A DNA stretch of 64,000 nt from Frigoriglobus tundricola. Its GTDB lineage: Bacteria; Planctomycetota; Planctomycetia; Gemmatales; Gemmataceae. Positions 44,199-52,323 of this stretch are shown in pieces. The stretch's first letter is position 1. Each line of letters begins with the position of its first letter. The stretch spans positions 558,001 through 622,000 of the forward strand of contig NZ_CP053452.2 in NCBI RefSeq assembly GCF_013128195.2, written 5' to 3'. The notes below the pieces were generated by a model, which had not been told where the DNA came from, did no database searches, and worked only from the letters and a program-made list of their open reading frames with translations. The position numbers and the translations under genes are program-made.

Positions 44199-46934
44199 AT
44201 GCCCGACTACGCCGACCCGGACATCTCGCTCGGCCGCGAAGAGGAGTCGCTCTTCGCGCGCGACGAAAACGACGTGCTGGTGCGCCGCGAGAAGGAGACC
44301 CGCGACCGCTTCGACCAGAAGGTCAAGGTGGTCATCGACGGGTACGAGGTGGAGGTGCCCCGCGCCGTCCCCAAGACCGACTCGCAGGGCAACCGGCTCC
44401 GCGACGCCGACGGCGAGCTGATCCCGCGGACCACCACCATCCACGACGCCGCGGCGATGCTCGTGTCCGCCGGCGTCTGGACCGACGAGGAACTGAAGAC
44501 CCGCATCCCCGTGCTGTGCCACCAGCGCCACGTCAACCCGGTGGCCGTCTGCCGCATGTGCTCGGTCCACATCTCCAGCATGAAGCGCGGCAAGCTGACC
44601 CCGAGCCGGAAGCTGGTGCCCGCGTGCCAGCACAAGGTGGACACCGGCATGGTGGTCACCACCCGCGCCGGCATCGACGGGTACAACCCCAAAACCAAGG
44701 ACCAGGCCGACCAGAAGGTGATCGACCGGGCGTCGGCCGATGTGAACGACTCGGTGCGGATGCTGGCCGAGTTCCTCATGGCCGACCACTGCCACGTGCC
44801 GATCGGTACGGCCAAGCGGTACGACGACGAACTGAGTACCGTCGCGGCGTCCCTCAATGTGACCGCGGAATCCGTCCGCGGGAGCTTGCGCCGCGACCCG
44901 GCGCTGCCGAGCCGGAACGAGCCCCACGAGATCAGCCCCAAGTCGCGCCGCGTCCCGCTCCCGCTGGCCCAGATCGCCGTGGAGGAGGAGCGGCGGCCCG
45001 ATGCCAACCGGGCCTGGAAGGAGTGGAACACGGAGGTGAGCGACGAGTTCCCGTACTCGTCCCGCACCGTGGTCGTCGACCACGACCGGTGCATCCTGTG
45101 CGACCGGTGCGTGCGGGCCTGCTCGGAGGTGAAACCGTTCAAGGTGATCGGCCACACCGGCAAGGGGTACGGCACCCGCATCAGCTTCGACCTCGACGCG
45201 CTCATGGGCGAGTCGAGCTGCGTGCAGTGCGGCGAGTGCATGAACAGTTGCCCGACCGGGGCGCTGTCGCTGCGGCGCCGGGTGCAGCCGCGGGCGTGGG
45301 CGGACTCGCCGGAGCAGATCCCGGTGAACCCGAACACCTCGTTCCCGGCGGCCTCGGGGTTCCTCACCGCCGACGAGATGCGGGACATCTGGCTCGTGTA
45401 CGAGAGCCCGACGCGCGGCTCCCGGGTCGTGTTCCCGTTCCGCTCGATCCCGTACTCGTACCTGAAGTGGAACGAGGGCTCGGTGCGGAAGTGGGAGATC
45501 GAACCGGGCGAGCGCAAGCTCCTGTGCCGCGAGGGCGAGTACGGGAGCACGGCGTTCCTGCTCCAGGGCGGCGGCACGTTCGAGATCTACTCCCGCGGGG
45601 CGGCGCCGCCCCGCAAGAAGGGCTTCCTCGAGGGCCTGTTCGGCCGCTCCCGCAAGCCGCCGGCCGATTCCGACTACGGCCCCATCCTCCGCGTCGCGAC
45701 CGGCGACGAACTCGTGATGGGCGAGATGACCTGCCTGACGCAGCGGCCGCGCACCGCGACCGTGGTCGGCGTCGCGGAACTCGACAACCAGCGGATCGAC
45801 CTGACCTACGACGAGAACGGGTGGCCGAAGGCGGTGCGGGACCCCGCCGCCCGCGGTCCGGTGGTCGTGTACGAGATCACCCGCAACCTGCTGGACATGA
45901 TGCAGCGGGCGGAATCGGCCCGCGACGACCTCGAGGAGATGTACACGTTCCGCGCGATCCAGACGAGCGTGACCCACGGCCGGCTGTTCGCCCCATTGGA
46001 CCGCGAGGACCGCGAGCGGGCGGTCACGTTCCTGCTCACCGAGGGCGTCGAGTTCCGCCGCGTGGCGGCCGGGGAGACGATCGTCGCGGAGGGCGACACG
46101 GCGGCCGCGTTCTACGTCATCCGGCTCGGCACCGTGCGGGTCTTCACCACCGCCGGCGGCGGCGAACAGGTGCTCCGGTTGCTGTCCGCCGGCGACTACT
46201 TCGGTGAAGCGGCGCTGCTGGCGGACCGGCCGGGCGTGCGCACCGCGACGGTCGCGGCCCTCGACCCGGTCGAACTGGTCCGCGTGACCGGCCCCGTGTT
46301 TCGCAAAATGTGCGAACGGTTCCCCGCACTGCGCGAAGGGCTGAAGGGGGCCACGCGGGCGGCGGTCCCGGGCGTGAAGGGGACCCCGCCGCCCGGCATC
46401 CTCCGCGAGTACGTGCGGCAGGGGCTGTACCAGGGGCAGCGCCTCCTGGTCCTCGACCTCAAGACCTGCACGCGCTGCGACGAGTGTACCCGCGCCTGCG
46501 CCGACTCGCACGACGGGAACGCCCGGTTGTTGCGCGAGGGGCTCCGGTTCGGCGACTTCCTGGTCGCGACGTCGTGCCGCTCGTGCCACAAGCCGTACTG
46601 CATGGACGGCTGCCCGGTGGACGCGATCCACCGCCACGGCAACCACCTGGAGGTGGTGATCGAGAACCACTGCATCGGGTGCGGGCTGTGCGAGCGGAAC
46701 TGCCCCTACGGGGCGATCGACATGGTGCCGCGCAGCACCCCGAACCCGGCCGCGGCCGCGGTTGCGGGCGGGAACCCGAACATGACGGCCGCCCGGCGCG
46801 CGGTGAACTGCGACCTGTGCGGCGGCGACGAGCCGTTCTGCGTCCAGGCGTGTCCGCACGAGGCGGCGTACCGCAAGGCGGGTCCGGACCTCATGGACGA
46901 GGTGCTCTCGCGGCTCAGCCACAAGCCGAAGTAG
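44199..46934 (+). CDS. Fe-S protein with two cyclic-nucleotide-binding domains between NuoG-like and DmsB-like modules
   Basis: The 911-residue soluble protein. About 40-180: NuoG-like [2Fe-2S] domain (LCHQRHVNPVAVCRMCSVHI, then PACQ). The usual His-Cys-liganded cluster is reduced to MADHCHVPI and probably lost. About 285-350: two [4Fe-4S] sites (CILCDRCVRAC, CVQCGECMNSCP). About 420-530 and 610-700: two cyclic-nucleotide-binding domains, each with a phosphate-binding cassette (MGEMTCLTQRPRTATVV and FGEAALLADRPGVRTATV). About 750-905: four [4Fe-4S] sites as in DmsB/HycB (CTRCDECTRAC, CRSCHKPYCMDGCP, CIGCGLCERNCP, CDLCGGDEPFCVQACP). That predicts seven clusters. The gene follows nuoEF by 99 bases. 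It likely takes electrons from the flavoprotein, with cyclic nucleotide acting as a control ligand. I know no described family with this order. Confidence 0.9.
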   Translation: MPDYADPDISLGREEESLFARDENDVLVRREKETRDRFDQKVKVVIDGYEVEVPRAVPKTDSQGNRLRDADGELIPRTTTIHDAAAMLVSAGVWTDEELKTRIPVLCHQRHVNPVAVCRMCSVHISSMKRGKLTPSRKLVPACQHKVDTGMVVTTRAGIDGYNPKTKDQADQKVIDRASADVNDSVRMLAEFLMADHCHVPIGTAKRYDDELSTVAASLNVTAESVRGSLRRDPALPSRNEPHEISPKSRRVPLPLAQIAVEEERRPDANRAWKEWNTEVSDEFPYSSRTVVVDHDRCILCDRCVRACSEVKPFKVIGHTGKGYGTRISFDLDALMGESSCVQCGECMNSCPTGALSLRRRVQPRAWADSPEQIPVNPNTSFPAASGFLTADEMRDIWLVYESPTRGSRVVFPFRSIPYSYLKWNEGSVRKWEIEPGERKLLCREGEYGSTAFLLQGGGTFEIYSRGAAPPRKKGFLEGLFGRSRKPPADSDYGPILRVATGDELVMGEMTCLTQRPRTATVVGVAELDNQRIDLTYDENGWPKAVRDPAARGPVVVYEITRNLLDMMQRAESARDDLEEMYTFRAIQTSVTHGRLFAPLDREDRERAVTFLLTEGVEFRRVAAGETIVAEGDTAAAFYVIRLGTVRVFTTAGGGEQVLRLLSAGDYFGEAALLADRPGVRTATVAALDPVELVRVTGPVFRKMCERFPALREGLKGATRAAVPGVKGTPPPGILREYVRQGLYQGQRLLVLDLKTCTRCDECTRACADSHDGNARLLREGLRFGDFLVATSCRSCHKPYCMDGCPVDAIHRHGNHLEVVIENHCIGCGLCERNCPYGAIDMVPRSTPNPAAAAVAGGNPNMTAARRAVNCDLCGGDEPFCVQACPHEAAYRKAGPDLMDEVLSRLSHKPK

Positions 46935-47085
46935 CGCGGCCGGGGCGAGCCGCTATCCCGGAGCGGTCGCGATGCCGTGGCTCGTGCGACGCGGTAGTTC
47001 CGTTGCGGCATCACCCGCGAAGCACCGCCCGGGGACCGAGCGGGCCACACTCCGGGACACGGCTCACAAATCGTTACTCGCCCTG

Positions 47086-48966
47086 CTACCACGTCCAATG
47101 AATGCGGTAGACGTGGTTCGCTTGCGGGTTCGGCACTTCCCAGTACAGCCAGGATTTGTCTTCGGCCGGGAACGCGATGAGCGGACCGGTGTACGGCCCG
47201 AAGTCGTGCGCCGGCGGGGCGTGACGGAGTTGGTACTCTCCGAGCGGACGCTCGTTCGGAAACAGGATCAGGATCGAACTCTTCGTCGCGCCGTCAATAC
47301 CGACCATGTCGAGCCGCTGATCCTCCGCGCGCGGGAACGCGTTCCAGAGCGTGCTCTGGAACCGCAGCGTGAACTCTTGATCGACCGGCACGTCGCGGAC
47401 ATCGAACACCAGGTGCCGGACCTTTGCCGCCGCCGTGTCGTGGGCCAGCACCCGGGCCTTGTCCGGGTTCGGGCACAGCGCACGGGGCACTACCTCGCGG
47501 TCCGTCGACCGGGTCTCGATCCGCAGTTCGTCGACCGGTGCGATCTTAGCCATCTCGCGGCGCACGAGGAACACAGCAGGACTTCCGGGTTGTGCGGCCG
47601 GTTGGGTGTTCGGGCGCCACGCCCGGAGGTCCACAATCTGAACGTCCTGGTCCACGCGGAACGCGGACCGATCGATTCGGGGCAACTCGGGCACCCGCGT
47701 GACCGCGTGTGGCACCTCCCGATCAAGGGAGGGCCGGACCCACCGGAGGGCGGTCACCTGGTTGGCGATATCATCGCGAGTCTCTGCCGTGAGCGGGTCA
47801 ACCTGTTCGGGGGGCATCTTGTGACCGCGGAGCCAGTCGAGCGGGGACGGGATCAGCCACGCGGTGACGACGAGGGCCATGAGCGCACACACCACCCCCG
47901 CCGGGCGCCACCAGCGGCGGGCGAGCTTTTGCCCCGCGTACCATGTGCCGGTCCGCGGGCCGCGGATCGCCTCACCGTTCAGGAACCGGCGCAGGTCATC
48001 GGCCAGCGCGGCGGCGGAGGCGTACCGCTCGGCCGGTTCCTTCACCAGGCACTTGCGGCAGATGAGATCGAGTTCGCGGGGCACGTCGCGGATGCGCCGG
48101 GTGACCGGTTCCGGTTCGTCGCTCACCACCTGCCGGATGACCGACCACGCGTCCGACCCGCGAAACGGCACGGACCCGCACAGGCACTCGTACAGTACCA
48201 CGCCGAGCGCGTACACATCGGCGGCCGGGCCGATGTTCTTCGTATCGCCCCGGGCCTGCTCCGGAGCCATGTACGCCGGCGTACCCATCACCGCACCGGT
48301 CTGGGTCAGTTCGGCCCCGCCGCGTTTCGCCAGCCCGAAGTCCGTCACCTTGGGCTCCCCCCAGGTGCCCGACGAATCGCGCGGCGCGTCGAGCAGGACG
48401 TTGTGCGGCTTGAGGTCGCGGTGGACGATGCCGCGGTCGTGTGCGGCCTGCACCCCGCCGGCGATTTTGATGAGGAGTTCGGCGGCGGCTCGGGGCGCCA
48501 GCCTCCCCGCCGCCCGGAGGTACTGTGACAGGCTGCCGCCCTCCAGACACTCCATCGCCATGAACGGGTGCCCGTCCACCTCTCCGCTGTCGAACACTTG
48601 AATCACGTTCGGGTGCTTGATCTCGGCAACCGCCTGTGCTTCCGCGACGAACCGGGCGAGTTCACGCGGGTCGGCGTGGCGTGCGCCGAGAACCATCTTG
48701 AGCGCAACGATTCGGTTCAGTCTCAGGTGTCGGGCCTTGTAAACGACCCCCATTCCGCCCCGCCCGAGTTCGCCGAGGATCTGGTAGCCCGGAACGACCA
48801 CCCGTCCCAAAGCGCCCGCCGCTCCCCGAGCCGCGTCGGGATTTTGAACGAGCGTCTCAGTATAGCCTCCGGGTATCGAACTGCCGATCGCGGTGTCTGG
48901 AGGCGGGCCTGATGAAATGGACGCCGGAGGTTCCGACGGGGGCGAGAGTTGCGTTTCGTCAATCAT
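47086..48966 (-). CDS. Receptor-type Ser/Thr protein kinase
   Basis: The 626-residue protein. The cytoplasmic kinase domain spans about 60-335: glycine loop LGRGGMGVVYKARH, Lys90 in VALKMV, catalytic HRDLKPHN, DFGLAKRGG, APEQARG and the C-lobe Arg region. A single transmembrane helix follows at about 350-370 (PAGVVCALMALVVTAWLI). The outer part (about 375-626) is beta-rich, unlike known sensors. This is the PknB-like type greatly expanded in planctomycetes. The start at 48966 (MIDETQ) is chosen since the earlier part of the same frame is Arg-rich and overlaps the next gene. The N-terminal 55 residues are Pro/Ser-rich. It converges with the Fe-S/cyclic-nucleotide gene, 151 bases apart. Confidence 0.93.
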   Translation of the reverse strand: MIDETQLSPPSEPPASISSGPPPDTAIGSSIPGGYTETLVQNPDAARGAAGALGRVVVPGYQILGELGRGGMGVVYKARHLRLNRIVALKMVLGARHADPRELARFVAEAQAVAEIKHPNVIQVFDSGEVDGHPFMAMECLEGGSLSQYLRAAGRLAPRAAAELLIKIAGGVQAAHDRGIVHRDLKPHNVLLDAPRDSSGTWGEPKVTDFGLAKRGGAELTQTGAVMGTPAYMAPEQARGDTKNIGPAADVYALGVVLYECLCGSVPFRGSDAWSVIRQVVSDEPEPVTRRIRDVPRELDLICRKCLVKEPAERYASAAALADDLRRFLNGEAIRGPRTGTWYAGQKLARRWWRPAGVVCALMALVVTAWLIPSPLDWLRGHKMPPEQVDPLTAETRDDIANQVTALRWVRPSLDREVPHAVTRVPELPRIDRSAFRVDQDVQIVDLRAWRPNTQPAAQPGSPAVFLVRREMAKIAPVDELRIETRSTDREVVPRALCPNPDKARVLAHDTAAAKVRHLVFDVRDVPVDQEFTLRFQSTLWNAFPRAEDQRLDMVGIDGATKSSILILFPNERPLGEYQLRHAPPAHDFGPYTGPLIAFPAEDKSWLYWEVPNPQANHVYRIHWTW

Positions 48967-49123
48967 AACAACAGCCGGCGCGGACACGAGGGGGCCGTTA
49001 ACAGCTCCCACTGTCATAAACATACCACATATCAATTTCGGACGTTGTAAAAGCGGGGTACGGAAGAGGGACCGTTTGCTTTTCGGGGGGATAAGGTTTG
49101 GGTGCCGCCATGAGATTGTGCTG

Positions 49124-49690
49124 TCACTCGTGGCCGCCTTCTTTGCCGGCCCCGGCTTCGGCCCCGTGTCCGCCTTCGGACCCGTGCCCACCGCCCTCTT
49201 TGCCGTGTAGCCGTTCCTCGCGGTCCTCGCGCGCCTCCAGTACGGCCTTTCGCAACGGACGAATCGCAAACGGGTCCGGGAGCCGGTGCCCCTCGGCGCG
49301 GTAGGCCAGGTAGATCGGGCGACCGTGCGACGGATCAGCGGACGGGGCGAGGAAGACCCGCCCGAGGTGCAAGCGCACACCGCTGTAGTCAGTGCCGAAC
49401 GTCCCGTCGTAAACCGGTCCGGTCGCCGATCCCGGCCCGCGTGCGACGAGGCTGTTGTTCCGGATACTTCCGCCCCCGATGTACCCGCCGTTGTCGTACC
49501 GCGTGACCCCGGGAATCGCCATCTGCGACACGCTCTGCGGATACCCGGCCCGCGCCGCCGAGTGCTCGACGGGCCGGCGCGGCAGCGGCGTGCGCTCCGC
49601 GATCCGCTGGAGCCACGGCCGATCGTCGGCGCGTCCCGTGGGCAACGCACAAGCGAACGCAAGGCCCACGAGGGCGATTAAGCAGCGCAT
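49124..49690 (-). CDS. Small secreted protein, His/Gly/Glu-rich tail, unknown
   Basis: The 188-residue protein has a signal peptide (LIALVGLAFACALPTGRADD). The middle shows beta-strand-like Gly/Asn segments (YDNGGYIGGGSIRNNSLVARG, DYSGVRLHLGRVFLAP). It ends in a helix followed by a repetitive tail of Gly, His, Glu and Lys that may bind metal. Not recognised. The start at 49690 is chosen for the signal peptide. The frame is open 37 codons earlier but there overlaps the promoter area of the converging gene set. It is divergent in no sense from its neighbours: all three from 47 to 52 kb read leftward. Confidence 0.7.
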   Translation of the reverse strand: MRCLIALVGLAFACALPTGRADDRPWLQRIAERTPLPRRPVEHSAARAGYPQSVSQMAIPGVTRYDNGGYIGGGSIRNNSLVARGPGSATGPVYDGTFGTDYSGVRLHLGRVFLAPSADPSHGRPIYLAYRAEGHRLPDPFAIRPLRKAVLEAREDREERLHGKEGGGHGSEGGHGAEAGAGKEGGHE

Positions 49691-49797
49691 GGGACACCGG
49701 TAGCTCTGGGGGAAAGCCGAAAATGCCGCTGGCGCCGGGCGGTGGCGCGGCCCACCCGCCCGACGCGACCGGCGCTCTCTCCCTATTATCGGCTCGC

Positions 49798-52128
49798 TCA
49801 CCCTTCGGGGTTGCGGTCCGTTTTCTGGTACGGCAGCCGGACGCCGCGGAAGACGACGCTGTCGGCCCGGAGGTCGAGCGGAGCGTCGTACCCCGACTCG
49901 CCGGCGATGGTCGCCACGTCGTCCTGATCGACGCCGTCGCCGCTCACCCCGAACCCGCCGAGCAGGGTCCGGTGATTGGTCCCACCGTACAGCGCCGCGC
50001 TGCCCGGGAAGAACACGACCCCGTTCTGGTTGAGCGGGTTGTACGGGTCGTGGAAGTTGGTCTGCGGGTTGAACGCGGCGTACCCGACCGCGGACTGGTA
50101 CGCCGAAGCCGGCGCCGCCGGGCCGATCGTCAGCCCGTTGGACTGGTTGGTGCCGCTCGCGTTGTCATTCAGGATGGAGAAGTAGCCGGGCGGCGCGCCG
50201 TTGATGCCCTCGGGGTAGAACGGCTCGGCCAGGAACCGAAACGTGCGGGCGGTGAACGCGGTGCCGGCGGCGACGCCGGGCAACTGGTCGCTCGCCTGGA
50301 GTTCCGTGGGGTTATCGTAGTAGGCCACGTTTCGCGCTTTTGCCACGGCCACGTCGATCGAGAACATCGTCGCGTCCGGCTCGCGGTACAGGCCGACAAC
50401 GTTGCCGGCCAAATCCGTCACGGCGAACACGTATTTTGCTGGCGAACCTGCGGGGAGGCGGATCGCGGCGCGGGTGATGTTCGCCTGATTGAGCCCCTGG
50501 GTGATGACGTCGTCCACTTGGGCGGCCGTGATGCCGACACCGTCGTGTGGCGTCACCAGCCAGCCGGACGGGGTGGGCTGGCCGTCGCGCAGGGTCGTGC
50601 CGTCGGACGCGACCTGGAGATTCGTGCCGTTGTTCGGGTCGCCGCGCCCGACCGCATTGCCTTCCGCGAGAAGCGTTTGTCCCCCTTTTACCGACCCGCC
50701 GGGGCCGAACACGTCGAGCTGAATACCGACGAGGTCGATTCGGCCGGCGGGGTCGCCGAAGCCGGCCGGTAGTGCGATGCCGCCGATGGTTCCGACCGGG
50801 TTGATCGGAACCGAGCCGATCGCGCTCGTCGTGCCGCCCACCGCCGCGAACGCCATCCACTCGGCCTCCAGCGAGAGGTCCGGCTTGGTCGGATCGTACG
50901 TGGCGCTGAGGGACGAGTTCTCCTCCGACGCGTATCCCGTTTTGCCGGGGAAGAAGACGCCGATGCCCCCGACCACCTGCCCGTTCTTGTAGATCGGAAT
51001 CCCGCCGGGGAGCGTGGCGATGCCGCGCGACTGCGCGTTGGGCAGCAGGCCCGACTGGTACCCGTAGGAGTCGGGCGCGTAGAGCGTCGCCTGGCCGGCC
51101 GGCACATATGTCTGGTCGATGTTGAAGCGCCCGGGCAAAAGGGTTCCGTTCGCGCTGATCGAGCGGTCGCGGTTGGTGAGTTCGATCTGGGCCAGGTCCA
51201 CCTGAGGGGTGTTCGCGATGTTCGGGGGGAAGTGGCCCCCGATGCCGACCGGCGCGACCAGCCCGGGTCCGTAGAGGGTCGAGTTCGTGTCGGTAACGTC
51301 CGGGTTCGAGTCCACCTCGCGCTGGGTGATGGTGGACTGACTGATGTACTGAACGGTACGGGACGTGAGCGGCGCCTGGTCGTTAGCAAAGTAAGCACCC
51401 GTTAGCGCCAGCGAGTAGGCGCCGTCCACGGCGAACACGAGGTTGTTCACGTTACTCGTGATCGCCGGGTCCACGCCGCTCTCGACGCGGACCCCGAGGA
51501 TGCGGCCGTTACGGTCCGTGACGACGATGATGGCGTTGTTCGCGGCGGACGCCGCCGCGGCCCGCTGCAACAGCGTGTTGACTTCGGACGAGGTGAGCGT
51601 CGCTTCGGGCACGACCGCCACGAACCCGGGCGGCAGCGCCTGGAGGGTCAGATCGTCCGGCCCGGGAAACACCATGTCCGTCGAGTACACGTTGAAGAAC
51701 TCGCTCCGGCCGCCGCCCCCGTTGAACGAGTTGCCGGCCGCGCCCCCGAAGAGGTAGTTCCGGCCGGTGCCGCCGGTCATCGTCGTGGCGCCCCCGCCGG
51801 CAACGAACTTGTTCGTCCCGTTGTCGCCCGTGATCGCGGCCGGTTGGGTCACATTGGGATCGATAATCACCGTGTTGTAAGCGCCCGCGGCGTTCACCAC
51901 GATCTGGGTGACGGCGGTGGACGCGAACGCGCCGATTTGCAGCGTGCCGTCGAGAACGTAGATCGTCGTTCCGTCCGTGTACACGCGGATCCGGTCGTCG
52001 GCCTGGGTGCCCGTAACGGTCAGGGTGCCCGCCGCGAGCGTGGCCGCGGAGAACACCTCCCGCGTTTCCAGCTTCTCGAAGCCCAGGAAGGCGCGTCGGA
52101 AGGCGCTTCGGATTTCGGCGGTGTGCAT
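49798..52128 (-). CDS. Surface protein with two GlcG/HbpS-like heme-binding domains
   Basis: The 776-residue protein. The N-terminus (HTAEIRSAFRRAFLGFEKLETREVFSA) has the planctomycete LExR-like motif found at the start of many large exported proteins. It is followed by a beta-rich part with calcium-binding-like repeats (GDNGTNKFVAGGGATTMTGGTGRNYLFGG). Two GlcG/HbpS (DUF336) domains follow, each with the AAASAANNAIIVVTDRNGRILGVRV or TRAAIRLPAGSPAKYVFAVTDLAGNVVGL type start and a GGIPIYKNGQVVGGIGV-like core (clear in the first). HbpS binds heme and iron outside the cell. The start at 52128 is ATG; a TTG lies 18 bases earlier. Proximity to the cytochrome island is suggestive but unproven. Confidence 0.86.
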   Translation of the reverse strand: MHTAEIRSAFRRAFLGFEKLETREVFSAATLAAGTLTVTGTQADDRIRVYTDGTTIYVLDGTLQIGAFASTAVTQIVVNAAGAYNTVIIDPNVTQPAAITGDNGTNKFVAGGGATTMTGGTGRNYLFGGAAGNSFNGGGGRSEFFNVYSTDMVFPGPDDLTLQALPPGFVAVVPEATLTSSEVNTLLQRAAAASAANNAIIVVTDRNGRILGVRVESGVDPAITSNVNNLVFAVDGAYSLALTGAYFANDQAPLTSRTVQYISQSTITQREVDSNPDVTDTNSTLYGPGLVAPVGIGGHFPPNIANTPQVDLAQIELTNRDRSISANGTLLPGRFNIDQTYVPAGQATLYAPDSYGYQSGLLPNAQSRGIATLPGGIPIYKNGQVVGGIGVFFPGKTGYASEENSSLSATYDPTKPDLSLEAEWMAFAAVGGTTSAIGSVPINPVGTIGGIALPAGFGDPAGRIDLVGIQLDVFGPGGSVKGGQTLLAEGNAVGRGDPNNGTNLQVASDGTTLRDGQPTPSGWLVTPHDGVGITAAQVDDVITQGLNQANITRAAIRLPAGSPAKYVFAVTDLAGNVVGLYREPDATMFSIDVAVAKARNVAYYDNPTELQASDQLPGVAAGTAFTARTFRFLAEPFYPEGINGAPPGYFSILNDNASGTNQSNGLTIGPAAPASAYQSAVGYAAFNPQTNFHDPYNPLNQNGVVFFPGSAALYGGTNHRTLLGGFGVSGDGVDQDDVATIAGESGYDAPLDLRADSVVFRGVRLPYQKTDRNPEG

Positions 52129-52323
52129 GGCCGTGCCCGCGAACAACGGAATCGTCTCTGTCCTCTCAATCGGCCGCCCGGCTCTCTTATCTACACAGAT
52201 TTACCAGCATTCTCGATACAACCGGAAGAATCCTCATGACCGGCACATTCGGAACCGATGTGTAAGGGCGAGGCACCGCCCGGGGCGTGTCCCTCGGTTC
52301 GTGCGACGTTTGGGGGAACGGAC

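Noticed and set aside
43833-46922. Minus-strand frame of about 1029 codons
   Set aside because: A shadow of the NuoEF and Fe-S genes, without recognisable motifs and with an odd composition.
48967-49662. 232-residue N-terminal extension of the Ser/Thr kinase
   Set aside because: It is Arg-rich and antisense-like, and it overlaps the small secreted gene in another frame. The kinase starts better at 48966.
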